From contig CALLAU010000054.1 of the NCBI GenBank assembly GCA_938002015.1, positions 1-64,000 on the forward strand: a stretch of DNA of 64,000 nucleotides, read 5' to 3'. Position numbers and translations under genes: made by a program. Positions 7,108 to 16,756 of the stretch are shown piece by piece. The notes below the pieces were generated by a model. It was not told where the DNA came from. It did not search any database and worked only from the letters and a program-made list of their open reading frames with translations. How positions within the stretch are numbered: position 1 is the first letter of the stretch; each line of letters begins with the position of its first letter. The DNA comes from an uncultured Bdellovibrionales bacterium (lineage in GTDB: Bacteria > Bdellovibrionota > Bdellovibrionia > Bdellovibrionales > UBA1609).

Positions 7108-8310
7108 TTACTCATTATAAAGCATGTGAAACGCTCTTTCTAGATTAAGAACTCCACTTCCATAAAAACTGGGAAAAGTTTGAGACTCAACAGATTTTAC
7201 CGCAGATTGCTTAAGAACTTTTCTTATCTCACTTACTTTCATTTCAGGAAATTTTTCTTTAATCAAAGCCCCTGCCCCTGAGACATGAGGAGCTGCCATC
7301 GATGTTCCTGATAAAGCCTTAATAAGGAGATCAGTTCTTTCTGGACCCTTTACAGGAGAGGCAGAAAGGATATCTTTACCTGGTGCAAGAAGGCTTACTT
7401 CTACTCCTTGGCTAGAAAAACTTGAGTGCTTATTATCTTCGTCACTTGCTCCAACAGCAAGAACTGTTTTAATCGCTGCAGGGTAAGCGATACTGTGACC
7501 CATCGTTCTTCCTTCATTACCAGCGGAGGCAACCACTAGAGTGTTATTTTCTTCTAGTATTTTAAACATCCTTTCTATGGTATTAATAGGAAGTTTTGGA
7601 GCAGAAAAAGACATGTTAACAACATCAAACTTTTCTTTAATTGCCCAATCTAAGCCTCCTAAGATCGCATCAATTCGACATAAATAAACGCAGACTTTTC
7701 CAATATATAAACTAGCATTTGGAGCAACACCAAAGAGCTTATTAAAACCATTTCCAGCAATAGTAGTAGCTACATGTGTGCCATGTCCTGGAATATCATG
7801 ATAAGCAAAAGGTACATATTTATTTGGCTTAGTATCCGTAAAATCTCTTGCCTCTATAATTCTATCACTTATTGCTGGATGTGTTTTTTGAATTCCAGTA
7901 TCTAAAACTAAAACTCTTACACCCTCTCCGTATACATTATAATTAGCCCACACCTTAGGAGCTTTAGCTCTTTCAACACCCCAAGGGTAATCTCCATAAA
8001 TAACTGGCTCAGCATCACTTTCGATTTCATCTAAACTGTTAAATTTTGAGCGCTCATCTAGAACAACTGCAGATTCAGCTTCTTCTACATAATCAACAGT
8101 TCTAAGTTTTTTTATATCTTTAATAAATGAGGTTTTAATTTTTATAACTCTTGAAAACGGGAATTCTTTAATGACCTCTTCAACAAAAGAAGATTTTTTG
8201 AAATCTTCTAAATCAATACCAGATAGTCCAATGTAATATGTTTTACTTGATGCGTATGAAGAGAGTGAAAATAAGGAGACCAAAAATAAAGTTATTAAAC
8301 TTGTTTTCAC
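7108..8310 (-). CDS. Secreted subtilisin-like serine protease (S8)
   Basis: The 400-residue protein is a complete subtilase. It has a signal peptide (residues 1-20), an I9-like propeptide (about 23-88, ending in the VEEAESAVVL strand), and the S8 catalytic domain. The triad is Asp137 in LVLDTGIQ, His176 in GHGTHVA and Ser337 in GTSMAAPHVSG; the oxyanion asparagine is in SAGNEG. It is expected to be exported and self-processed. The start is GTG, supported by the purine block GGGAGGGGGA about ten bases upstream. Such proteases fit a predatory or degradative lifestyle, which is inference. It is transcribed alone. Confidence 0.93.
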   Translation of the reverse strand: MKTSLITLFLVSLFSLSSYASSKTYYIGLSGIDLEDFKKSSFVEEVIKEFPFSRVIKIKTSFIKDIKKLRTVDYVEEAESAVVLDERSKFNSLDEIESDAEPVIYGDYPWGVERAKAPKVWANYNVYGEGVRVLVLDTGIQKTHPAISDRIIEARDFTDTKPNKYVPFAYHDIPGHGTHVATTIAGNGFNKLFGVAPNASLYIGKVCVYLCRIDAILGGLDWAIKEKFDVVNMSFSAPKLPINTIERMFKILEENNTLVVASAGNEGRTMGHSIAYPAAIKTVLAVGASDEDNKHSSFSSQGVEVSLLAPGKDILSASPVKGPERTDLLIKALSGTSMAAPHVSGAGALIKEKFPEMKVSEIRKVLKQSAVKSVESQTFPSFYGSGVLNLERAFHMLYNE

Positions 8311-8447
8311 CCCTGGTCCCCCTCCCTACAAGGAAAAGGTACATAAAAAAGACTGGTGCCACAATGGGTTTTTACCTAGGCTGTAATATCTCATTAACTA
8401 AGTAACACCAGAAATTAGAGGCATTAAAAAAAATTATAAAGCCTTAT

Positions 8448-10469
8448 TTATAAGCTCTCATCTTCCTCTATACTCTTGTTAAGCTTTTTATATAAGTCTG
8501 CAAGCATATCGACTCTTTGCTCTTCTGTGACTGGCTTTAAGCCTCCTTCATATACATTATAAAGGTTTTCAGGGACTGAGCTTAAAAACCTTGTTGCAAA
8601 GGTCTCTCGCTTTCTTCCATACCTCTGCCTTATTTTAGCTCGAGTCATAATAAGCTCTTGTTGTGCCCTTGTAACACCTACATAAAAGAGACGTCTTTCT
8701 TCACTAATATTATGCCCTAAAGTCTCATGAGGTATGAGCCCTTCATCAACTCCCATTAAGATGACAACAGGGTACTCTAAGCCCTTACTAGCGTGAAAGG
8801 TAAGGAGCTGAACTTTTGCTTCTGTTTTATCTTCATTTAAATCAACTTCCCTAAGGCTTAAAGCATCAATAAAATCTTTTAAAGCCACTAAAATTTTTGG
8901 ATTTGTTTTAACAAACCCGTCTAAAATTCTTCCAAGAATCTCAACCAGTTGCCACTTTCTCTTTGCTGTAGCTCCGTCTTTGTATGCCCCAAAAACATAA
9001 GCCTTATAACCAATCTCACTAAAAATTTCAGGCAAAAGATCTGCATACTTTTTATTAGTATTAAGAACTTTTTCTTTTATCACTTTTAAAAGTTCAAAAA
9101 AACCTTGAATTGACTCTCCTGTCTTTGGGTTTACTTCCGCTAGTCTCCAAAGTTTTAAAGCTTTAATAAAATCTATGTTGTTTTCTTTTTGATAATCAAT
9201 GATCTTGTGTACACTTGTGTCCCCTATACCGCGCGCAGGAACATTTAAAACACGCCTAAGTGAAATATCATTAGGGAAAAAAGCTGCACGTAAGTATGAA
9301 AGAACATCTCTTACTTCCTTTCTATCGATTAAGGCCGGGCCTCCAGTCATTTCATAAGAAATTCGAGCTTGTCTTAAATAACCTTCAAGAAGTGCTCCTT
9401 GAGAGTTTGATCTAAAAAGCACAGCAATGTCTGTGGCTTTAGTTCCAGCTCTTAAATACTTAGCAATCAAATTTGATATTTCCTCACACTCAACTTCTTC
9501 ATTATCATAAACTAGAAGTTCAGGAAGGGAGCCTGCTTGAACTTTTTCTTGAGGAAGAAGTTTCTTCTCATGTCTCTCCTCATTTTCAGAAATCACAGCA
9601 TTTGCTAACTCAATAATCTCAGGTGTAGACCTATAATTAGTTTCAAGTCTTACAACTTCACAATCTGAAAAAAGCCTAGGAAAGTTTAAGATATTTTTAA
9701 TCTCTGCTCCTCTCCAGCCATAAATTGATTGATCATCATCTCCAACTACTGCCAAATTTTTCTTATGATTACATAAAGCCATAATAAGTTTCATTTGGAT
9801 GTTGTTCGTATCTTGAAACTCATCAACCATGATGTACTTAAACTTATTTTTATACTTAAGAGATAAATTCTCATTTTCTTCTAAAAGTTCTATTGGCTTT
9901 AATAAGAGTCCATCAAAATCTACAGAACCTAAGGAGTGCATTCTAGATATATAATTTGGCAAAAGCCAGTGAGCCATCTCTTGGTATTCTTCAGGTATAT
10001 CTGGACTTATAGTTTTTCCAGCTCTAATACTTCCCATAAGGTTTTGAAGCTTTTCAAGATCAAAACCTGCTTTTGAATCATGCCTTTTATCAGCCATAAT
10101 TTCTTTAATCAGGAATCTTGAATCAGTTGCATCAAGTAAACCAAAGCGCTGAGGCAAATCAGCAAGGCGGTGGTTCTTTTTTAAAAACTCTAAACCAAAA
10201 CCATGAAAAGTCCCTGCCCAGATTTTTTTCTTACCCAAGTTTAACTTTTTAGAAACTCTTTCTTTAAGCTCTTTTGCAGCTTTATTGGTAAACGTTAAGA
10301 CTAATATTTGATCAGGGTTTGCTAAGCCTTTTGAGATAATATTACCAGTTCTTGAAACAAGCACTGTTGTTTTTCCAGAACCTGCGCCAGCTAAAATAAG
10401 AAGTGGACCTTCTGTGTGAAGAACAGCATCTTTTTGCTCGTTATTTAAAGTAGCTGTCCACTGACTCAT
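8448..10469 (-). CDS. UvrD/Rep/PcrA-family DNA helicase
   Basis: This superfamily 1A 3'-5' DNA helicase of 673 residues has the full motif set: Q-like LNNEQKDAV, Walker A AGAGSGKTT, motif II VDEFQDTN, motif III GDDDQSIYGWRGA, motif IV LETNYRST, motif V LTFHASKGLEYPVVIL and motif VI YVGVTRAQQE. Length and motif spacing fit Rep/PcrA/UvrD. I cannot tell which one; the absence of a long C-terminal extension leans towards Rep-like. It unwinds DNA in repair or at blocked forks. It lies 25 bp downstream of a small secreted-protein gene on the same strand and may be co-transcribed with it. Confidence 0.95.
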   Translation of the reverse strand: MSQWTATLNNEQKDAVLHTEGPLLILAGAGSGKTTVLVSRTGNIISKGLANPDQILVLTFTNKAAKELKERVSKKLNLGKKKIWAGTFHGFGLEFLKKNHRLADLPQRFGLLDATDSRFLIKEIMADKRHDSKAGFDLEKLQNLMGSIRAGKTISPDIPEEYQEMAHWLLPNYISRMHSLGSVDFDGLLLKPIELLEENENLSLKYKNKFKYIMVDEFQDTNNIQMKLIMALCNHKKNLAVVGDDDQSIYGWRGAEIKNILNFPRLFSDCEVVRLETNYRSTPEIIELANAVISENEERHEKKLLPQEKVQAGSLPELLVYDNEEVECEEISNLIAKYLRAGTKATDIAVLFRSNSQGALLEGYLRQARISYEMTGGPALIDRKEVRDVLSYLRAAFFPNDISLRRVLNVPARGIGDTSVHKIIDYQKENNIDFIKALKLWRLAEVNPKTGESIQGFFELLKVIKEKVLNTNKKYADLLPEIFSEIGYKAYVFGAYKDGATAKRKWQLVEILGRILDGFVKTNPKILVALKDFIDALSLREVDLNEDKTEAKVQLLTFHASKGLEYPVVILMGVDEGLIPHETLGHNISEERRLFYVGVTRAQQELIMTRAKIRQRYGRKRETFATRFLSSVPENLYNVYEGGLKPVTEEQRVDMLADLYKKLNKSIEEDESL

Positions 10470-10494
10470 CTAAGTTATCAAAAAAGAAAACAAA

Positions 10495-10926
10495 CTAATT
10501 AGGTCGTCTGTCTAAAGTGTGTTGAATAGGCCTAAGTCTGAATGTTAAAAAAGCTCCTCTTTTTAGCTCAATATAACTTTCACTTCCCCTGCCTCTTCGA
10601 GTCACTTGGAGTTCCCCGTGCTCTGGATGAGTCACAGTAATCTTTGAGTTTCCTTTATTACAAAAACTCACTTGCCCGATTCTATAAGTTTGATTTTTAA
10701 ACTCAACTGTTGAACTTGAAACAGAGCTTCTAGCATAAACTAAAATTTTTGTTCCTCTATCTTTAACATAAGTTCTGCTAAGAACAGATCTCCAAGTTGT
10801 AGGCTGATTATCTACATAAAAGAGTGCAAAAAGGTCTCTATCTCTTGCAGGGCTATCACAAGCCTGCGAAGAAAAAGACAAAAAAGATAATGATAAGACT
10901 AAAAATAAAAAATAAGCTTTCTTCAT
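10495..10926 (-). CDS. Small secreted protein, unknown family
   Basis: The protein is 143 residues from the chosen ATG. It starts with a signal peptide (KKAYFLFLVLSLSFLSFSSQA) and has cysteines in QACDSPARD and VSFCNKG that could pair. The middle is beta-rich (GTKILVYARSSVSSSTVEF) and the end basic. I do not recognise the family. The frame is open ten codons further upstream, but ATG 10926 has GGGGAG ten bases ahead and begins exactly at a signal peptide, so it is the start. It sits between the TonB-dependent receptor and the helicase. Confidence 0.7.
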   Translation of the reverse strand: MKKAYFLFLVLSLSFLSFSSQACDSPARDRDLFALFYVDNQPTTWRSVLSRTYVKDRGTKILVYARSSVSSSTVEFKNQTYRIGQVSFCNKGNSKITVTHPEHGELQVTRRGRGSESYIELKRGAFLTFRLRPIQHTLDRRPN

Positions 10927-11026
10927 ATAAGTTACACTCCCCTGGCTAAACACCATAAAACAGGCCCGCTCTAACCTCCACGTAAAACAGAGTCAGAGTT
11001 TAATTTATAAGCAAGACTTGAATTTA

Positions 11027-14000
11027 CTATATAGACCCTGAAAGAGATATTGAATAAGATCTCCCTCTTTGAAAAGACCTAACAGAAAACCCACCTTGTG
11101 TTCTTTCAGCATCTGGATTTAAAAGGTTTTGTGCTCTGAACCCTATTGATACTTTTTTATTCAATTTCTTAACTAAAGTAAAATCAAGCTGCTCAAAAGG
11201 TTCCTCATATATATCAGGGCTCCCGAATGCACCAACCTCTGAAATCCTTCTTCCTGCAACATTATAACTAATAGCTGAATCTAATCCCCACTTTCTATTT
11301 GAATACTCAAGGCTATTGTTTATTAGATAAGGAGATTGGCCTTGTAAAGGTCTTGATAAAGACGTGCTTGCAGCAGCATTTTCTGCTCCTATATTTACTT
11401 TTGAGTCTATTAAAGAAAAGTTTCCACTTATGTAAAAGTTAGAGAATAACCTTTTTCTAAACTCAAATTCAATTCCATCATTTAAAGCTGAATCAGTATT
11501 TTTAAATGTTCTAATATCTTCAGTGCCAATAACAGTAACTGTCTCTATAGGCTTAGTTATATCTTTTCTAAAAACTCCTAAAGATACAAACTCTTTTGGA
11601 GTAAAATAATAATCATACCTTAAATCTATATTTTTAACCTGCGCTATCTCTAGGTCAGGGTTCCCTTGTTCTAAAACATTTTCTTCATCATTAAAATAAA
11701 TAATTGGCGCAAATTCTTGAAGGTCTGGCCTAGCAACCGTTTCACTAAAGCCAAACCTTAACCCCGCTTTTTTATTAATTTGATATTTTGCTCCAAAATT
11801 TGTGAATACCTCATTTTGATCAATTCGCGACTGATCAGTTGAGTCTCTTCCATCTACAATATTAAAAGCACCAACTTGTTGTTCATGATCTTCATAGCGA
11901 GCTCCAGAATAAATATGAAAAGCAGAATCTTTTGAAATCAAAAACTTTGTCTCTAAACTTAAGAAAGCAGCATTGTTTTCTTCAAAAGCACGATAGTTAT
12001 CAGTAGCTAAGGTTGAGTCTCTAAGCTGAAAAGCACCCGATGCAATATTCTCAGGGCTAATGATCTCTTCAAGATCATCAAAGAGTGAAACATCACCAGC
12101 TGTATCTTGTCTAAAGAAAGTAAAACGCTGTGTTGACGACTCTCTTTCTTTATCTAAAATTCTAACTCCAAAGTTTGGATTTAATTCTAACCATGAAAAA
12201 AGTTGCACTTTAGAGCTTATCTTTGCACTAAAGTCTTTAGCAATATCATTAAGATCACTAAAAATACGTGCATTACCATTAGCTCTATCAATAAATTCAT
12301 TCGTATCTAAACTATACCTATACTCTCTACTATCCGGTCTAAGTCGAGAAGATTCTGACTGTGACCAAAACCAACTCAGTTTTGGGCCTTTAAAATTTTC
12401 GTATAAATAATGCTCACCTTTAAACTGCAGATTAAAAAGTTCTCTAACTTCCCAGTCTAATCTTGTGATTCTAAAGCTATCTTCTTCATTAGCTATAGCA
12501 TCTCTTAGAACTATTTCTGTCTTGTTCTCTGTTGACCTTGTAATCACAGAGTTAAATTCAAGCTTATGCCTTTTAAGAAGTTCAACACCAGTAGAAAAAA
12601 CTCCCCCAGTGTTGTACCTAAAGCTTGTTTCTAGGACGTTATCTTCTCTTTCAAGTGAAAGGTCATTTGCATCTGATGTCACAACATAACCTCTGTTGAT
12701 CTGTTGATCAAAATCACTGTTGTTTGAGTACAAGCCTTTTAATACAAAACCTGTTTTATTCGCTCCAAACTTATAACTTCTTCCACCTTCAGCTGAAATA
12801 CCAAAATTAGGACCAATTTTTTCTTCTGTCGTATTATAAATATTTGAAAAGGAATTACCTAACGCTGAAAGCTCTTCAGATGTAAAACCCGTTCCATCAC
12901 CAAACCAGTCGTCTGGATCTTTGTACTTAATAGGAACACCATTTTTTCTAATCTCTCTAATTTCCTTTGGTAGTGCTCTTGTGCCATCATCAAATCCTAA
13001 CAAATCACTACTGCCACCACCTTTATAAGAAAACCCACTTTCCTTTCCACCTAAAATATCATCAGATGAGGCTCCAAAAGATGTTGAGAGTTTAAAGTAG
13101 CTTTTTTTATTTGGAATAGATTTTGTTTTAATCTCAACTAAACCTGCACTAAACTGCGCAGGCTTATCAGCAGAGTATGATTTTTGAATAGAAATACTTT
13201 CAATGAGTGATGTCGGGAAAAGATCTAAAGGCACGACTCTTCTAGAAGGGTTAGGGCTTGGCAGTATAGTTCCATTTAAAACAGTACTTGAGTAGCGCTC
13301 ACCTAAACCCCTTACATATACAAATTTACCCTCAACTAGACTAAGCCCTGAAACTCTTTTTAAAGCAGAAGCTGCATTGGAGTCACCATTTTTTGCAAAT
13401 TGCTCTGAACCAATAAAAACGGAGACTGAAGAGGCGTTTCTTCGTTGCTTTAAAAGATCTTCAATTGAGCCTTTAGTTTTTGGAGCAAGAACAACAACCT
13501 CTGACATTTCACCCATAGCTGGTAAAAGCTCAAGCTTATTATTAGTTTTTAAGCTTTTATACGATAAATTGTCATAACTTTTAGCTCTATAATTATTATG
13601 AAAGACTGAAAGAGAGAATTCTTTACTTTTAGGAACTCTAATTTTAAATTCACCCTGTTCATTTGTCTTTGCCTGTATACTTGAACCGTTTAAAAAGACA
13701 GTTGCTCCAACAATAGGAGAGCTTGTTTCTTTAGAACTTATTGATCCTTTAAGTTCTTCGGTACTCTCAATTGAAATCTCTAAAGTTTCTTGGAAAGAAT
13801 CATGCTTTGATAAAAGTTTTTTAAGTTTACTTAAATCAAATGAAATTTGACTACGCTCACCAGCTACAATTTTAACTTTATGAAAAGGACCTTTTTTATT
13901 TACAGAAACATACACTTCTTTTTCAAGAACTTCTTCTTCAAGAAAACCAAGAAAAACTTCTTTCTTAATCGGCTTAGATTCTAAATTCTTTTTAAAATAA

Positions 14001-14128
14001 ATTTTTGATTTTTGAGGCAAGCTATTACCTTTAAAAAGATAAACTTGTAAGTATCCAGGAAGGGTTTTAGTTTTAGCTTGAGCTATATTAAAAAAACTTA
14101 GTATAAAAAAAACTATGAGAAAGCGCAT
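11027..14128 (-). CDS. TonB-dependent outer-membrane receptor
   Basis: The 1033-residue receptor has a signal peptide (to about 18) and a unique N-terminal region (20-120). A carboxypeptidase-regulatory-like beta-sandwich follows (about 125-200, SPIVGATVFLNGSS), then a possible TonB box EMSEVVVLAPK, a plug (about 225-335) and a large beta-barrel. The plug signature YVRGLGERYSSTVLNG with PSPNPSRRVVPLDLFP marks a receptor subfamily common in marine gammaproteobacteria. The ligand is unknown. The gene overlaps the upstream TPR gene by 16 bases and ends the TonB2-like operon, so it is probably the receptor that system serves. Confidence 0.92.
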   Translation of the reverse strand: MRFLIVFFILSFFNIAQAKTKTLPGYLQVYLFKGNSLPQKSKIYFKKNLESKPIKKEVFLGFLEEEVLEKEVYVSVNKKGPFHKVKIVAGERSQISFDLSKLKKLLSKHDSFQETLEISIESTEELKGSISSKETSSPIVGATVFLNGSSIQAKTNEQGEFKIRVPKSKEFSLSVFHNNYRAKSYDNLSYKSLKTNNKLELLPAMGEMSEVVVLAPKTKGSIEDLLKQRRNASSVSVFIGSEQFAKNGDSNAASALKRVSGLSLVEGKFVYVRGLGERYSSTVLNGTILPSPNPSRRVVPLDLFPTSLIESISIQKSYSADKPAQFSAGLVEIKTKSIPNKKSYFKLSTSFGASSDDILGGKESGFSYKGGGSSDLLGFDDGTRALPKEIREIRKNGVPIKYKDPDDWFGDGTGFTSEELSALGNSFSNIYNTTEEKIGPNFGISAEGGRSYKFGANKTGFVLKGLYSNNSDFDQQINRGYVVTSDANDLSLEREDNVLETSFRYNTGGVFSTGVELLKRHKLEFNSVITRSTENKTEIVLRDAIANEEDSFRITRLDWEVRELFNLQFKGEHYLYENFKGPKLSWFWSQSESSRLRPDSREYRYSLDTNEFIDRANGNARIFSDLNDIAKDFSAKISSKVQLFSWLELNPNFGVRILDKERESSTQRFTFFRQDTAGDVSLFDDLEEIISPENIASGAFQLRDSTLATDNYRAFEENNAAFLSLETKFLISKDSAFHIYSGARYEDHEQQVGAFNIVDGRDSTDQSRIDQNEVFTNFGAKYQINKKAGLRFGFSETVARPDLQEFAPIIYFNDEENVLEQGNPDLEIAQVKNIDLRYDYYFTPKEFVSLGVFRKDITKPIETVTVIGTEDIRTFKNTDSALNDGIEFEFRKRLFSNFYISGNFSLIDSKVNIGAENAAASTSLSRPLQGQSPYLINNSLEYSNRKWGLDSAISYNVAGRRISEVGAFGSPDIYEEPFEQLDFTLVKKLNKKVSIGFRAQNLLNPDAERTQGGFSVRSFQRGRSYSISLSGSI

Positions 14129-15207
14129 CTGTTCCCCATTTCTTCTTCACAAGAGTCCATAATTTCTTTTAACTTAAGTATTTTATTTAAATACACTTGA
14201 GATGTTACTCTCGTAAAACAATCATCAAAAGCCTTATAGTCTTTTGCTTTAAACGCAGCGTAGGCTAAAGCATACGATACTTTACCTTGATCAAGAAGTT
14301 TATACTTTTCTAGTTCATATTTAAGAGAAAGCGCTTCTTCATACCTTTGAGCATCTAAGTGTATGGTAAAGAGTTGAACTAATCGCTTTTTTGTATCTTT
14401 AATATTGCGATTAAAAAACAGTGCTTGAGAGTGCTGACCAATACTTAAGTATGCTGCAGCAGCATCAAAACTATACTTTTTATCTAAATGAGCAGCCTTA
14501 GCAAAAAAGTCAGCTGCCAAATACCCTCTCCCCTTGTCTAATTCAAAAATCCCTCTTTCTCTTAGTAGCAACGGATCTTTCGGCCTTATAAGAAGAACCT
14601 GATCAAAAAAAAGCTCGGCTAAGTACATATCTTTTTCTTTTAGAAGTGAAATCACCTGCAACCCAACTTCAATAGAATTTCGGCTATCTTCTAAATACAA
14701 CTTTGATAGTTCAAAAATTCTTTTAATCTTACCCATTTTAAATAAATAAAAATACTTCTGCCGTTCAATCAAGTCATAGTCAGCATACTCATGGCTAGTG
14801 GTCTCAACCAACCAGTTTACAGCTTGTGCTTTTTTTCCTTGTTGCCAAATAGCTTGCGCCATCAGTAGGTCTTTTTGGATTGAGTTTTCTTTAATTTTTT
14901 TTAAAATCTCTTCAGCTTCTAAATTTCTTTGATTTTTTAAATAAGCCTGTGATAACAAAAGAGCTGTGGCCTTATTAAAATCAAGAGAAATTGATTTTTT
15001 TAAGTATATAAGCGCTTGCTGATCGCTCATTCCAAGTAAAATTTGACCTTTTAACCTGTAATAAACTGGGGTCTGATTCTTACTAGTTTCTAGTGTTTTA
15101 AGTGCTTCCTTGTAGTTACCAGCTCTTAGAAAAGATTGTACTCTAAACTCTAAAGAATCATTTGCAGCTACTGTACTTAATAAGAAACTAAGAATTAAGT
15201 TTAGCAT
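14113..15207 (-). CDS. TPR-repeat protein of the TonB2-like operon
   Basis: The 364-residue protein has a short signal peptide (LNLILSFLLSTVAAND). About nine TPR-like helical repeats follow, for example AGNYKEALKTLETSKN, QQALIYLKKSISLDFNKA, LLRERGIFELDKGRGYLAAD and IGQHSQALFF. The likely location is the periplasm. TPR genes at this position follow tonB2 in Vibrio and Shewanella TonB2 operons, where they are thought to assist the transducer; that is family knowledge and not shown here. It starts one base after the tonB stop codon and overlaps the receptor gene, strong evidence of coupled translation. Confidence 0.82.
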   Translation of the reverse strand: MLNLILSFLLSTVAANDSLEFRVQSFLRAGNYKEALKTLETSKNQTPVYYRLKGQILLGMSDQQALIYLKKSISLDFNKATALLLSQAYLKNQRNLEAEEILKKIKENSIQKDLLMAQAIWQQGKKAQAVNWLVETTSHEYADYDLIERQKYFYLFKMGKIKRIFELSKLYLEDSRNSIEVGLQVISLLKEKDMYLAELFFDQVLLIRPKDPLLLRERGIFELDKGRGYLAADFFAKAAHLDKKYSFDAAAAYLSIGQHSQALFFNRNIKDTKKRLVQLFTIHLDAQRYEEALSLKYELEKYKLLDQGKVSYALAYAAFKAKDYKAFDDCFTRVTSQVYLNKILKLKEIMDSCEEEMGNRCAFS

Positions 15208-15804
15208 CTATGATTCCTCAGCATTAAAGACTATTCGCTGCTCTTGCCATGTAGCAACATTAATACCTTTATGAACTGCAGGCTTAAATCTCCATTTTTT
15301 TATATTCTCTGTTGCTACATTTTCAAAAATACCTTTAGGAGAACTTTCGATAACATCGACTTTCTTAAGCTCACCGTTTTCATCAATAAAAATCCCAAAA
15401 GTTACATAACCACTAATATTTTGAGACAACGCCTCAGACGGAAAACTTAGCTCAGGCCTGTATGATAGTTTTGGTTTTTGATCCACTTTTGATCCATCAA
15501 CATAATTACCATTATTTAAAAAATCACTTCCTGAGGCAAAATCAATTTCAAATGCTGGTATTCCAAAACTCATCCCCTTTAACATGTTACTTAAATCAGG
15601 AGACAGGTTTTTAGATTTTTTCTTAGGTTTTTTCTTAGCTAAGTTTTTTGGCCTAGGCTTTTCAATTCTTTTTGTTTCAAAGCTTGAAACAATTCTTTTA
15701 CTAGCCTTCTTACTTCTATCAATTGATGAATTTATAAGTGCAAATAAGCTAACTACTCCAAGTACTCCTAAAAAACCACCTAAAAATAAACTTCTAATTT
15801 TCAT
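15208..15804 (-). CDS. TonB-family energy transducer (TonB2-type)
   Basis: The protein is 198 residues from the chosen ATG. It has an N-terminal membrane anchor (SLFLGGFLGVLGVVSLFALI), a lysine/proline-rich spacer (about 35-70, EKPRPKNLAKKKPKKKSK), and a C-terminal TonB domain (about 115-190) with the YRPELSFPSEALSQNISGYV and KKWRFKPAVHKGINV patterns. It is short, as TonB2-type proteins are. AAGGAG lies seven bases before ATG 15804; the frame is open seven codons further to a TTG, which has no such site. It lies between exbD and the TPR gene in a tightly packed operon. Confidence 0.87.
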   Translation of the reverse strand: MKIRSLFLGGFLGVLGVVSLFALINSSIDRSKKASKRIVSSFETKRIEKPRPKNLAKKKPKKKSKNLSPDLSNMLKGMSFGIPAFEIDFASGSDFLNNGNYVDGSKVDQKPKLSYRPELSFPSEALSQNISGYVTFGIFIDENGELKKVDVIESSPKGIFENVATENIKKWRFKPAVHKGINVATWQEQRIVFNAEES

Positions 15805-15825
15805 ACTTCTATCTCCTTTTCTCAA

Positions 15826-16233
15826 CTACCCTTGCTGTTGCTCAGTTGCAACACCAACGTTTTCTGCTCCAGCTAATCTAATTTGATCAATAACATCAAT
15901 AAGACTTTGAGCTGAAACAGATGAGTCTGTAATAACTAAAACATCTTTTGAGTCGCTAGTTTTTAAAGTATTTCTTAAAAGACCCTGAAGAGCCCAAAGC
16001 TCTACCTCTTGGCCATCAAAGTAAATCTTCTTCGAGCTATCTAGCGTAACTCTAATAGATTTATCTGAACTAATCTCAGCACTTGAAGCACCAGGTCTAT
16101 TTAAATCAACCTGCATGTCTTTAACAAAAGTTGTTGTTACCATAAAAAATATTAAAAGGATAAAAACCATGTCAATAAGTGGAGACATATCGACTTGATC
16201 CTGCACTTCTTCTTTTCGAACCTTAAATTTCAT
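15826..16233 (-). CDS. ExbD/TolR-family protein (TonB2 set)
   Basis: This 135-residue ExbD-type protein has a short basic cytoplasmic start, then the helix with the essential aspartate in DMSPLIDMVFILLIFFMVTT. The periplasmic domain follows with LVITDSSVSAQSLIDVIDQI. It overlaps the upstream exbB by 11 bases. It has the same architecture as the ExbD at 1.4 kb but differs widely in sequence, so the two sets are paralogous systems and not a recent duplication. Function: proton-driven coupling to the TonB protein encoded next. Confidence 0.92.
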   Translation of the reverse strand: MKFKVRKEEVQDQVDMSPLIDMVFILLIFFMVTTTFVKDMQVDLNRPGASSAEISSDKSIRVTLDSSKKIYFDGQEVELWALQGLLRNTLKTSDSKDVLVITDSSVSAQSLIDVIDQIRLAGAENVGVATEQQQG

Positions 16234-16753
16234 TTAGCTTTACCCTTTCAGAAAGTACTTTTTTCACACTATCAAGGAATTGGTTTTTTCTTTTTTCTGC
16301 ATATTTTAAAAATAAAAGTGCAGGTACTGCCACTATTAAACCAAACTGAGTTGTTAATAAGGCTTGTGAAACTCCAGCTGCGATTCCACCACTAGGCTTA
16401 AACATCTCCATTGTCTCAAGCGAGGCAAAGGTTTCAATCATTCCACCAACAGTACCTAACAGGCCTAACAAAGGCGCTACAGCAATTAAAGACTTTATTA
16501 TTTTCTCATCCAAACTGATTCTTGTCGTTATAATATCTATAGCTTGAGAAGATTTTTTAGTTTCTACATTATTGATAAAATCAATGTAATCCTTAAAGTA
16601 AGTTCCTTGTTCAAGGCCATTTTGATCTAAATTAAGTGCAAGTAAGTAGTTAAAAATAAGCGCCCATATAAGGAAGCTTAAGGCTATTAGAAACCACATT
16701 ACAGCTCCCCCTGAATTAATTTGATCAAATGTTGAACGAAAAACCTCAAACAT
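16223..16753 (-). CDS. ExbB-family proton channel (TonB2 ExbB)
   Basis: At 176 residues this is the short form of ExbB. It has a first membrane helix (GAVMWFLIALSFLIWALIF) and a brief cytoplasmic loop, then the two conserved helices with LIAVAPLLGLLGTVGGMIET and GVSQALLTTQFGLIVAVPAL. It partners the overlapping ExbD. It starts three bases after the long ExbB-like gene upstream. In Vibrio TonB2 systems a short ExbB2 and a long TtpC (another ExbB-family protein) work together; this pair has the same layout. Confidence 0.92.
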   Translation of the reverse strand: MFEVFRSTFDQINSGGAVMWFLIALSFLIWALIFNYLLALNLDQNGLEQGTYFKDYIDFINNVETKKSSQAIDIITTRISLDEKIIKSLIAVAPLLGLLGTVGGMIETFASLETMEMFKPSGGIAAGVSQALLTTQFGLIVAVPALLFLKYAEKRKNQFLDSVKKVLSERVKLNEI

Positions 16754-16756
16754 TAT